Shown here: in pieces, positions 24,901-36,800 of the stretch | How positions within the stretch are numbered: the first letter of the stretch is position 1 | Layout: each line of letters opens with the position of its first letter | Program-made: the position numbers and the translations under genes | The notes under the pieces: model-generated | What the model was told of the DNA's origin: nothing | Seen by the model: only the letters and a program-made list of their open reading frames with translations | Database searches by the model: none | DNA from: Andrena cerasifolii | Lineage: Eukaryota > Arthropoda > Insecta > Hymenoptera > Andrenidae | Length of the DNA stretch: 64,000 bases | NCBI RefSeq assembly: GCF_050908995.1 | Contig: NC_135121.1 | Span: forward strand, 8,122,001 to 8,186,000 | Direction of reading: 5' to 3'

Positions 24901-26798
24901 AGAATTTCAGATGCTCTACTCTGGGCATGTAGAAGCACCGAGCTTCTTGGGATGCCTGCTTGCTCATTTTCTACGTTGTAGTCGATTGGAATACGAGTTT
25001 CCTAGAAATTTAGCATCGCGGAAAGCTTTCCCGAGTCGCGAAACCTACCGCAAATGGCACTGCCTTTTAATCGTCGTTATGGCGGTCTCCGAGACGGTTA
25101 AAGAAGACTGGGTACGTCGCTGAATGCAAAACACTGAATACACAGACGTTCATCCTAAATCAATAGTCATCAGCGGCGGATTTGTTTGCCCACTACTCAC
25201 CGCTGGAGTTCTTTTCCGCGGTTACACCGTGCATCGAAGCTGAATAGTCGTACAACTGTTCGTTGATCATTGTTCCCGGAATTGAAGTTCAAATGCCATA
25301 TCCATTAGAATTATCGATAGGCACAGCTATTCGGGATGGCGAATTTACGACACCTAATTTTATGTGTCGAATCGAGTTTAGTGTAATAAAAATTAGTCTA
25401 TCTTTCAGTGCTACCTGACGAATAATGTCTACTTCTCATAGAAAGGGCTCTCTTTATTCACAGGGTGCTTAGAGTGCACAGACGTAGGCTCATTTTATCT
25501 TCCCTAAGATCTACCTAAGCCACGTAATTGCCAGAAAATTAGCCGACCATCGGCCTTTCGGTACGTTGGGATTTGTGCGCTGCGCAGAACTGACGAGAGA
25601 ACTAATTTGTAGCTAACAGTAAGACCGTTCTTGGAGGTAGGGCAGGCATAGAAAGGGAAAGGGTCTTCTACCTGAGGTGGCCCGAGCACCGCGAGTGTGC
25701 TCGCTTCAAGGGAACAACCAGGATCACGTAGAAAGATAGCGTGACAAAATAATCGTGGAACGTGTCGGACGAAATGGGCTTCCATGAAGAATGCACCTGC
25801 TGCACCGGCGACAGATTGAAGAAAGCCTGGGAAACTCGGTCAGCGATTGTTCTTCAGTCGGCCAGAAAGGCGGCGAAGAAAATTTCGATCGTAAATCTTG
25901 CCCGGTTCGGAGAATAATTAACGGGCGGAGACGCGCAGGGATTAATTAGAAATGAATTTAATTAATCTCGACGCGTTGACGGAGCGAAGCCCATTCCGCC
26001 GGTCCGTCATAAATTTCCAATCAGCGCGCGAAGCGCTCCGAACGACTTTTTATTTTAATCTCTTAACGATATCCTCCTGGTTTCACCATCGTGCGTTTGA
26101 GAAAAGAATCGCGTACGAGTGGCAACGTTCAGATCAGCTTCTGACTCCCGCCTCGATAGAAAGCTCACGGAAAACGAAAGGGAAGGATGAAAGACGGCGT
26201 ATAATCGACGCGAGATCGAGGCTGGCAAGCGGGGGGCATAAATCCCGCGCAAATATTGGCAGAAAAACCAATAATGTCATCGAGCCTGACGAATTGCACC
26301 ATTCACGAAGAAGCCGCCCATTGTCTCGGTTGGGGGTGGAGGGCCGACGACCCCGCGGGAGACTTCCGCGTTTACGATACAACGCCCGGCAAGATTTTCA
26401 TTCACGGCGAGGGCGCACTGCTTTGTTTGCCCCTCGGCGGCTATATAGATGAAAACCCTCCCCTCTCGCGGGGCAAATATTTTCTGCCAGTGTCAAAAAG
26501 CTCTCCGCGTCTCAGAGGGTGCTTCATTCATGCCAGTCGGAGGGGCAGCACGGGGTATCGAAAGAACGATGAATCGTCGACAATGCCAACGCACGCGTCA
26601 CTCGGCTGCAGCCTGCAACTCGCGCCGGCTGCAGCTCGCCTGCAAAACGAACCGGACATAATAGTTCCTCTGGCATTCTGCGCTTGGCAAAGTAGCGTTT
26701 CCACGTTGAAAGTCCAGTGAAAAAGGAAACATGGACATGGAAAGTAAATCACCATAGCAAGAATCGGGTACGCGATTCTCTTGCTGCGATGGAGATGT
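21949..26798. other. No gene supported
   Basis: Frames of up to 195 codons near 23.3-24.2 kb overlap on both strands and show no domain. A T-run lies near 24187. No bounded mobile element or RNA gene was recognised. Confidence 0.6.
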
Positions 26799-26806
26799 CT
26801 CGAATT

Positions 26807-27386
26807 TAGAGATGGAGTGCAAAATCACTAACAGTGATTTATCGCAGTGATCGCAGAATCACGATCACGGTCGTGAATGAAGTTAAATCACGACCGTGAT
26901 CGTGATTTTTTTAACTCGAGTGGATTGTTTACTGTGATCGTAATTCTTGATCTTGATTGAATTATTTTTTTATAAAATACTTCAATAAAGCTTGTGTTAC
27001 GGTCAAAGCGTGCTAATTCAGCGACTAAATACTTAGTGTATACATTCATAAATAGTCAATGTGTGCACGCACTGATTTGATTGGCTAAAGTATTCACATA
27101 TACACTATACTTTCTAACTAAAGTGAAGAAATATTCGTTAATTTAAATAGATCAAGAACGATTACATTGGTTCAAAATATACAACTGAGACTCTATAAGA
27201 ACAGTGAGGACTTCAGAATATTTCAAGAGAAATTAGAAATAGGGATTATGTGGCGCGTGCAAAGAGCAGTTATGCTCTCCACCAATCAGAAGCGATCACG
27301 AAAATCACTGTGAAAAATCACCGTGATTGGGAACGAACGTGATCTGATCACTCGTGATTCACAAATCACGGTTCTAGCCAACACTA
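26807..27386. mobile_element. hAT-family MITE with 8-bp target duplication (580 bp)
   Basis: The left end TAGAGATGG and the right end inverted (TAGTGTTGG) fit hAT termini. A perfect 8-base duplication CTCGAATT lies at 26799-26806 and 27387-27394. Both ends carry dense copies of ATCACG/CGTGAT in both orientations as subterminal repeats. The middle is AT-rich, with no transposase frame. Confidence 0.9.
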
Positions 27387-30016
27387 CTCGAATTCCAACT
27401 GAAGAACCGAGTTGTCTTCGAGGAAAGGATCTTAGGCGAGGCATTATTCGAATTAGTATAACCCGTCCCTGTACATAACAGGATAATCCCTAGGTGCCCG
27501 GCTGGAAAAGTTTCCGGGCGCGGATTTTCGGGCGCGCCCGTCGTGGCGGCGGATTAATTCCAGTTACCGACAGCGATGCAAGCCACCCCCTCGCCCGTAA
27601 ATTTCATTTAATAACGCCCGGACGACGACGACGGCGCGGAGCCCGTGATTAGCGACGGTGCAATTATTACCAACGGCGAGAATGAGTCCTGGACACCTTG
27701 TAGGCTCGCGTGAAATGCAAATGGTCCCGTGAAACTCGGACTTTCGCGCGTCGCAGGTGCAACGAGGCCGCTTTGTCTAAGGAGGTTATGGCGGAAGTGT
27801 GTGCTCCAACGCGTCGTCGCTAACGCACTGTGTATACAAGGACTTGTCTTCAGGCACCGGTAGTCGTTGAAGAAGAAGGGAAAAAAAGGGATAACGAGGG
27901 CTCGCGCGTCGCGGCCTTTGCAGAGGCGCTCGTGAATGCGACCTATCGCGATACTCCGGGGAATCATGAGGAATATAGGTCGATGCTGTCGTCCTCTAAG
28001 CGACAATAGATGTATGACGGTGACATATAATTGGGGGAGCTTGCGGTAAAAGGGCAACGGGTCTCCGAGGTGCTTGGAGACCGTGGAGAATGGGCAGCCT
28101 TAGCATTTGTCCGCGGGAGGTTGAAGGACGGCGAGGGGGTGGCATAGAGGAGTACATATAGTTCAAGCAAATGTCCTCGCGATGGTATAATTATTAACAC
28201 GTAAGGGTAGTTTGTAATGAAAAGGCAGTGAGTTCAAGGGTCACTTAGGGGAATATTAGCACGTATAACCAAGCAAATAAGTCGGACAGAAGGTGAATAT
28301 TTGAAGAAGGAACGCGCAGGTTATGAAGCAAAGAGTGGTGGTAAACGTTCGAATCAATGGCAACGTTCCCCATGAGATGCACGCGATGGTGTCAGACAAC
28401 GAGGCGATTGCCGGTGTAAATAACGAGTCGGTCGTGGATTTTCGGAAGGGTGGAGTGGACCCCGGCGCGTCAACGGTCTCGTAAAATTCGGGAATTCGAA
28501 TTATCGTCAGAGCGAAAACCGCGAGCCACGGTTCCGGCCCGGATATTCCGCCAATAAACGCTCGGTTCCGCGACATTCCCGCCCGTCCGCCGCTGTATCT
28601 GATCGGCTCGCTTGCGTGCGAAACCCGGTAGATTCTATTACAGATTAGAGCGCAATCGGGCCTGGAATCTGGGCGCAATCAGCGCGAGGATTCGATGCTC
28701 GTTGCTGGAAGTTGGAACCCCGCGCGTGCATTCGCGCTCGATCGGCGATCTGTTGCCTGATAATAAGCCTCTCGTAACTCTAGTTCCTCTTAATTTTCTT
28801 TTCGTGTGTCTTTGTTTTTCATCCTCCACTTTGGGACGACGGAATGTTCGGAACTATCGGCTCGTCAGAACGGGATCTAAACAGTTCTTTCCGAGGTGGT
28901 ATTGGCCACTTTGTATCCTTCGGAATGAAGGAAACGAGGATATTATGGTTGGTCATGTATATGAGTCGAAGATGTTGCAAGAGCGAAATATTCTGTTATA
29001 TATTGGATGTTGCTTTCGAAGCTCTGCATGGTCATAAGTTGCCCGAGACGAAGTGGAATAAATTTCGTTTCATTCGACGTGCTAGTCGTAATATTTTTGT
29101 CATTCCCTCGCGTGTCCACCTACCATGGAAACACGTTCACCGCGCGACGAGAGCTCGCGATAGAGTCACTTGCCAGCGAGCACAGTGTCGTATAGATAAA
29201 ATCTCTGGATGATCCTGGGCACTGGTTGAAATCGTCCGCTACACCTACGCGTTTCCATTTCCAGTCGATTCAACCCTCTGAGACGGTATCGATCGTCCGC
29301 GGGACGCCCGTAATCCTCCACTCGATCCAAAGTATATCAACGCGGTATAGAGACACGTACGAATAGGGCAGTCGTCGAGAAACATGCACTGTGCTCTGTC
29401 ACGGTGAACAGTTTCGTGGGTTCTCAGTCAAGCCCGAGGAAAACGAGGCGGTCGATGAAGCTCGATATCCTCCTTCCAATTCTTCATCTTCGAAATCTAC
29501 CCTTCCCCGGAATATCCACCCCTAAATTCCGCGACTTATACGATACGTGGATAATGCAAGATAGTTGTCGATGGAAGCTGCAAAAAAGCTCAACGTCAGG
29601 TGCTCGATACCTCAACTTGAGTTACTCGAAGAATTAAATACTGGCTGCTCCAAAACCACAAGTAAAATCTAAGCATTCAGCTAGAGGCTGCTCCAGAATC
29701 TCAGTTTGCTAGCTCAAAACACTTGCAATCTAGCGTGCAACCAATGCTTGGACTACTCCAAACCAGCGATCGTTGAAAACCTCGCCAGACTCCGATGAAA
29801 AGCACCGTGAGAGCACGCGAGACGTGTATCGGGTGGCCGGTGTGTCGTAAACGAGGGCCCGCTGCCCAGTTATTCGAGGAATGCGCAAAGGATTCTCGGC
29901 TTTGTTCGAAAGGATATAGCCGTGCGAGTGCGTCGCGTCATAATGCAGGCGAGGGTGGTTTAAAGAAGTCGTCGGTCGAGTGCTCGGTAGCATTCGTTTG
30001 AACAAGACCACAATAG

Positions 30017-30802
30017 GGCGGGAGATTTCGTGCGGAAGGTGCTCGCCTCAGGCACGTGAGGGATCATTGTAATGGCACCTTTGGTATACTCGGAGCGAGC
30101 AAGTCCCTCTCTGTGCCAAGTTTCGTGTGGACGGAAACTGGAAGGGTGGTCAAGGACAGGTTTGAGCAAGAACTCAAGGACCACGGCCGCGAATTCGAAC
30201 GATTTTTGACTGGCGTCAGGACCTTCTTTCAGGGACCTTGCTTACCATATATGTGTATCAAATTTCACTGGAAGTTTGCTAATAGAATTATGCAACCGGG
30301 TACTCAATAATTCTACGCGCTGCAAGGAAGTGAAAGTTAGTCCGCACGATATTTATCCCAGCTATTTTGCAGGTATGTGTTTAATTTCTCCGAGTCACCA
30401 AATCACTGTACCAATAAACCCGGAGAATTAGAAACTTGGAGATTTCAAAGAGAGCGGAGATTAGAAGAGTTCGTTGAAATTATTCGTCGACGAAGCAAGA
30501 AGACTTACCAGCCGAAGGAAATCTATGCGTTGAATAAACGTTCAACACGTCCGTATTCTAGCACTAAATTTAGACACAGCCTAACAGCCTTACGCTCTCT
30601 CCGTATTCAAACAGAGCCACGCGATCTATAATCCCCTGTGAAGCTGCGGCAGCTAAAAAGCCGGCAGTGTCTGGTGCTGAGGAATTTGTTCGAGCACGAT
30701 CACCCGGTATAAACGCAGTCGGCGGCCGCTGTGTGCGAGGGAGGGTTTCGAGAGGGGGATGCGCCGTGGGCACGTGGGGGATTATTATAATGGGGTCTTT
30801 AG
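30017..30802 (+). repeat. Diverged direct repeat pair containing a CACGTG E-box
   Basis: Copies at 30017-30086 and 30737-30802 share GGCACGTG, GGGAT and a TAATGG core in the same order (CACGTG at 30053-30058 and 30771-30776). Identity falls off upstream and downstream. There are no inverted ends or target duplication. Confidence 0.45.
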
Positions 30803-31853
30803 AATTCTTTCGACAAACAGGTCCTACTGTCCTACATCCCGGGGCTTCTGAGGTACAAAATCGAGATCTCGATTGCCACCTTTGAAAGGCCACCGGCACT
30901 CGGCCACCACGGGCTTCGAGAGCTTGACTGAATATTTCCGGGGTAACTATCGGAGACTCGCGACGCGGCATCTCAGGAATTAAATGTTTAATTGGATTAA
31001 TGGATCGATGGCATTTGCGACAGGCCAATCACGCCAAGTATTTGCGGAGTGTTTAACTTTCTAAAGCAACGAGGAAGGGCAGGGATTGATATTTGTACAC
31101 GGAGCTGAACGAAAAATTTCTTAAAACGAGGATGGAATGTTTGTAGTCGTTCAGGTACTGTTTGGTGAATTATTGATTTTTTGTTCTCTGTCGCGGAGCA
31201 ATCAGTCAAGTAATGAAGAAGCATTTGCATGCTGACTGTTTGGTCTCCGATGTACAACAGAGCCAGTTTTAGGAAAAGATTCGTAGTTTCTCGATGAACT
31301 CCATCGCCGAGAACCACTGAGAACGACTTCGTCATACCATCAGCTTACGGATCATCGCCTGCACTCTCTCGAGGATGAATATCTCGATCGCGAGGGGGAT
31401 AAATCGTTTTTCAAAACGGAGACGTCCTTCGGTTCCACAAATACCGTCTCGTTTATCACCCTATATTGTCCAGTACAATTGATTGCTACATTGTACTACA
31501 TTAAAATCAACTTCTTCGAAGCTCTCTGCCTGGACAGAGATGAAGCGAAGGAGCCTCGTTCTCCGAACGTCACACGTAAAGATGATTTCTAATACTATAG
31601 ATACCTAAGTTACGTCAATGTTGATATATTGGGCCAGCAGTAAGGAAAATAAATAATCAGGAGTATAATTATAATAGCGATATCGACGACGAATTATTGA
31701 ACTGCTACTCTTTACTGTGGTGTGTAGCGAACTTACTGTGTAATGAAAAGGAACGGGTATTTCGAGAGTAAAATTCTGGTTCATTAAATCGAAGCAGTGA
31801 GATGGATATTATGCATATGCATTCTAATCGATTTTTCCTGGGGTAAATACTAG

Positions 31854-31865
31854 CCCCCCCCCCCC
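31854..31865. repeat. Poly-C run of 12
   Basis: Twelve consecutive C residues after CTAG in otherwise AT-rich DNA. Such runs are prone to sequencing length error. Confidence 0.95.
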
Positions 31866-32191
31866 TTCTCAAGCAGTTATGTCGATTGAGGAGAGCAATG
31901 AATTGAATGAATTAAAATAGACGATGAGTACGACTGTGTGAGGTAAGTTCTTCCTCTATGTCGTATGGATCAATTATTAACATCTTTTGCAAATGTAATG
32001 CAACGTTTCAAAGATTGATTAATCTCTGTCACCACCCTATGAGCCACGTTCTTTAAAAATGAAACACAGAAACCGGCACTCAACGAATTTGGAATTATCA
32101 TCTGCCAATGATTCTCGAATTGAATTGACGCATTTACTTAAAAAAAATCCGCTTTTTCGCTCAACAAAGACGATAGCTTATTGGTAAAAAA

Positions 32192-32652
32192 ATATATATA
32201 AAAAGAAAAATTTATGTTGAACGGTTTTATTAAAAATGCACTAAAAACTAAAAAATAATTCTTTTCTTGTACTACAATTTCGATGGTGTTGTTTGCACTT
32301 TAAATAAAATTGTGGGGCACCATGTGCAATCAGAAGTTGAAGCGTCGGTTGGCAAGTGGCACATCATCAACTACAGTTTATCAATTTTATATCTCATTAC
32401 AATCTGTATCCTGTAATTAAATTATTTTGTTTCATTAATGCAAATGAAAACTTTCTCACAACAAATTCATTACGACGTTTGCTTCGGTATTAAAGTGATT
32501 GATATCTTGTTAGGAAATATCATGCCCCACGATTTTATTTAAAGTGAAAAAAAACACCATCGAAATTGTAGTACAGGAAAATAATTATATTTTAATTTTT
32601 AGTGCATTTTTAATAAAATCGTATAACATAAATGTTGTTTATATATTTTTTA
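32192..32652. repeat. Long inverted repeat, about 130-bp arms
   Basis: The left arm (about 32192-32320) and right arm (about 32521-32652) are inverse copies. For example, TACTACAATTTCGATGGTGT on the left pairs with ACACCATCGAAATTGTAGTA on the right. The central spacer is about 200 bases. No clear target duplication was found, so the true ends are uncertain. It is probably a decayed DNA transposon. Confidence 0.75.
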
Positions 32653-33080
32653 TTTTCTAGTTTTTAGTGTTTGTGGATTTACATTTCACAGCTCCGACTT
32701 CTTTATAAATATCTTTTAATGCTGTATACTGTTTAACAGTTCGCTTAAACACTGTAGTGTTAAAGTCACTAAACAATAATTCTTTTCTTGTACAACAATT
32801 TCGATAGTGATATACTACGAACGCTTGCAAAGTTTCAGTTCTTTTTGTCGTTTTCGTAAAGAACGCGAGTGGCTGATTTCAAGTCGTTTAGATTTGTGGT
32901 TGTGTCTTATATTTATTGATGACTGGGTAATTTTTTCACCGTCACAGTTTAATTTTTTTTATAAATATTATACTGTCATCCAAACTACGCACGCCTGCAA
33001 AGTATCAAGACAATTGAATGGTTGCAGGTGGATTAAATTTGAGTTGCCAGATTTGAACCATGCATACATTAAACAAACGC
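32653..33080. repeat. Decayed repeat fragments beside the inverted repeat
   Basis: At 32771-32808 part of the left arm of the neighbouring inverted repeat recurs (AATAATTCTTTTCTTGTAC). A short direct pair, CTACGAACGCTTGCAAAG near 32814 and CTACGCACGCCTGCAAAG near 32984, is about 170 bases apart. This suggests a third, rearranged copy of the same mobile family. It is non-coding. Confidence 0.5.
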
Positions 33081-33854
33081 ACTAGAAACAAACAGAGGAT
33101 CGAAACTGAATAAAACCGTTTAAAAAGAAATAATTGAAGGATGTTCGGCTAAATCGCCACATTGCACGGACCCCTTCAAGCGACAACAATTTGATTCGAA
33201 GCTTGAGGAGAGCGGTGCCATGTTCGAGGATGGAAGTTCCAGTCTGCTGCGTTCTCATCTTACAACGTTAGAGACTGCGCCGCTGCTGCAATTGCGATCT
33301 ATGCACCGGAAGTTCCGCGTAATGAGTGCTGCCTTTGAAGAGAACGACGAGTACCATTCGTATAGCGTGGACCAGGGCGCCGTACCTTTTTCTTTTCGAA
33401 GTTTTCAACCATTTTTCACTAGTGTACAGAATTCGCAACCCCTCCTTCGAACTTGCTCAACTATTATATCCGTTTAGTTCTTGAATTCACAAAATCTCAC
33501 AGAGTTCTCGAAATTTGATCAGAATTTTATTGCAATCCTCGAAATGGATCCTCTCGTCAGAGGAAATATGTTTTACACCCAAACCGCACTAATTTCTAAA
33601 ATCTTCAGAAATCTCATTACGTCCTCGAAAAACTGATCACCTAGGGCGGCGAAAATCGTTTCAACGTGATCCGTCGAATCTGCGACCGCTCAGGGCTTCG
33701 AGTTCCGTTCGAGCACTGGGTGTCCTGCGGTTTTTCGACCGCAAAACGAGAAGAACATCGCCCGCGCGGTGCCGCAAATCGCTCCAAACTGTCTGCTCTG
33801 TTATTAGTGCGCGAGCGGGCTGGTTCGCGACGATAAAAAGGGAACAGGAGAAAA

Positions 33855-33872
33855 AGAGAGAGAGAGAGAGAG
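33855..33872. repeat. (AG)9 microsatellite
   Basis: An uninterrupted AG dinucleotide run within a purine-rich stretch. Confidence 0.95.
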
Positions 33873-36800
33873 AAAAAATAAAATCCGCGCGTCTCGGCAC
33901 ATTCGACGCTCGTTATCCGTCACGCAGACGCGTCTCGACGCTCGAAGCGCTCGACCCCCGCCTCGTTGTCCGGCGACGATAATAATTTTTGAGCGACAGT
34001 TATGACTGACGGGACGCACGCCGCGCCCATGATGGAAAAAGCGATTCGAGACAATGGGCCATGGCAGCTGCACGCGCTTTTATGGCGAAGGTGAATTCTC
34101 GATTTGCCAGTACAGAGTGTAAACCGGTGTCAGGGATAAATCTGCGCACCTGGATCCATGGCGATCGTTAAGGGAAGCTGTCGCCAGGCGTTCGTCGCGA
34201 TCACTAAATTCGAGGTCAGATTTGTATCTCTTACTGAAAAATAAGGAGCAATATGAACAGAGAACACCGGCAGTCAACGCTGTTTCCCATTTCTGAATCC
34301 CTCGACTTCCCGGATCAGCCGTGGCATCGCGCAGGGGAAAGAAAGGGAAGGTTTCCTCGGACCGCGCTCTTCTACGGGCAGGAACGTCGGATCAAGGCAG
34401 CAGTAGTCGGTGGAGGAGGCAGACGACGCGAGCGCGTTTCGGCCGCCGCGACGCCAGAGCGTCGACGCGTCGCGGGAAGAACGGGGAAAGTGTGGCGAGG
34501 AGCCGAGAAAGAGGAAGCTGCCGCGCTTTTCTCGTCGCTGTGTCGCACGCCTCCGCACGACAGAGAGGCGCACCGCCGTCGGGACGAGGCAAAGAGGATC
34601 GACGAGAAAGCGGCATAGGCGTCGGCGACCGTGCGACGAGGACAGGAAGAGCGAACGGAGCAACAGAGTGCGACGAGACAGGCCTCCGCGCTACCAGGAG
34701 AACATGAGGAGCCTGGTCGCGTCGTCGCAGACGAAGGGCGTTCTATCGTTGCCGGAAAGAGGGAAAAAGACGCGGTACGAGCCGCCTGGCGGAAGAAAGA
34801 ACCCTGTAAGAGCGGGAAAGAGAGCAGCGCCAGCGGTGGATGGACGAGGACGCGGGCGTTGGGACGAGCGAGACGGGCGGCCCCCGACGGTCGATTTAAA
34901 GCGGAACCGAGAAGAACTCCGGCTAGAAGCAACAGGTCCCTGCTGGGGATCGCAGGGTCACCACCCCCGCCCCTCCGCCCCTCCCGAAATGGGGATGAAA
35001 CCCCCCGGAGGAATGCCGCGCTGATAGGCACACGGTACGCGCATCACGACACGTCCAACGAAATTAGCAAACATCGGAGGATGTGACGGGAATGGCTTGG
35101 CAGATTATCGCGGTTGGTCGTGATCATCGTGACACGCGCTTCAGGGGTTTACCGAGGAGCTGATGTGCCGGATGATCGGTCGACTGTTAGCCATGAGTCA
35201 CTAATGCGTTTGACTGGCAATTCCTCCTTAGCAGTTGTACGGAGCAGAAGGTGTTCTAAAGATCAAATCCGTGAGAAATTCAACTCGGCTATTAGCTGAG
35301 AGTCAAGATTGTCACCCCCATTAAGGACCGTAATGCCTTGAGTAGTAACAAATGTGCTCATAGAATACTCTGAATGGTTTAAGGGTTAAGATCTGACGCG
35401 ATCGTCTTCGAAATTTGTGGGTATATTGGAAAGAGTTCCTTCTACGGAAACTATTCAAATGCCTGGGAGGACAGATCATAATATACAATAAACGACTCTC
35501 GTTATATGGAAGGAAAGAAATAATCTGCAAGCTTCGTTCGGCGAAAAAGACCGTCTTCCAAATTCCAATCCTGAGAAAAAAAGTCTCGTTTCTGCCTAAT
35601 GGTAATTGGAATACCAGCAACGTGGATGCGCCGAGCTCGCAGACAGACTGTCTGCCTCGCCACCACCAGTCGTGGTCGGTCGCCACGTGAATCATATTTA
35701 ATGCAACAACGGCGGCGAGCATCAGAAGCGATCGTAAACCTCCCTGCCCACCGCGGTGGCCGGCACAAGGCACGGTGGATTTTTTGCTTGCCGCCAGTGG
35801 AACACGTAGAGTGTAATTCTCCACGGTCATCTGGGTGTTCGTGATCGGTAGAGCCGTGGTCCCTCGATAAACGAAGACCCAAGAGTGCTCATCCAACGAC
35901 GCTCCTCGCGTTCCTTTCTCCCTCTCCTTCCCACTGTATCGATCGCCTGCAACCGAGGCTCATCCCAAATCTAAACTCTCCCCGAGTTTTCACGGTATCG
36001 CTGATATTTCTTTAAAACAAATCTACGGGGCTGACGCTTCGTCACGTTTCCACGAAACGGATCCAGTGCCTTCCAGATCAATACTGTTCACGATCCCTCT
36101 CGAAACTCGAGGTTGGAGGGCCGAAGGGTTGCAGCCTTGTCGTCGTATTTCATCGAACCTCTCGTGCAAATCTAAATAGTATGCACTGTTTACCCTTCCT
36201 GGAAGCATCACCATCCTTCCAGCTGAAGGATCACGGTGTGTATGCAGAGAAGGTTGCAGAGGGACTATTATGCACGTCGGACCTTTCCTCCCTTGCCCCC
36301 CCTTTGCCGAGCATTTTGCGAGCCCCGTAATTACCATGATCAAACAATGCAACGGCGAATCATGTGTTGGTAACGGCGGCAACGATGCGCGTACATACGT
36401 ATTGCAGTTTTGTGGTGTTGCTGATATTGAGCACGCGTGGGCCTAAGGGTTCGACGAGACATCCCACAGTCGACCACCGTTGAGGCCTCGGATTCATTGT
36501 AGTCGCACCGATGCTCTTTGAGCAGAGAATTCTAACGCAGAAACGGACGTGGGGGATGGATGACGAGAAACATCTCGCTGGCACATGTGAGGATGGAAAA
36601 TCCTCACCAGCTGTGATCACTCGCGTCGTATATGCAGTTTGACCATTTCAAGCGGGGAGTGTTCTACACGTTCAGAAACATAGGAATATTCGAAGTTCGA
36701 TCGATCGCTTTGTTTAGCGTGCTACGTTGGCCACTGTCTAATGTCAATTGCTATAAACACCGCAAGAGATTTTAATCAACATTGCGAATTAAACGGCGCA

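Larger units (their letters stand above)
27395..32190. other. No gene supported
   Basis: GC-rich near 27.5-28.2 kb, becoming AT-rich after 31 kb. It contains the E-box direct repeat pair and a poly-C run. No exon could be supported. Confidence 0.6.

Noticed and set aside
34372..35031. Overlapping frames of about 200 codons on both strands
   Set aside because: They arise from a purine/CpG-rich tract that lacks stop codons. None shows a domain.
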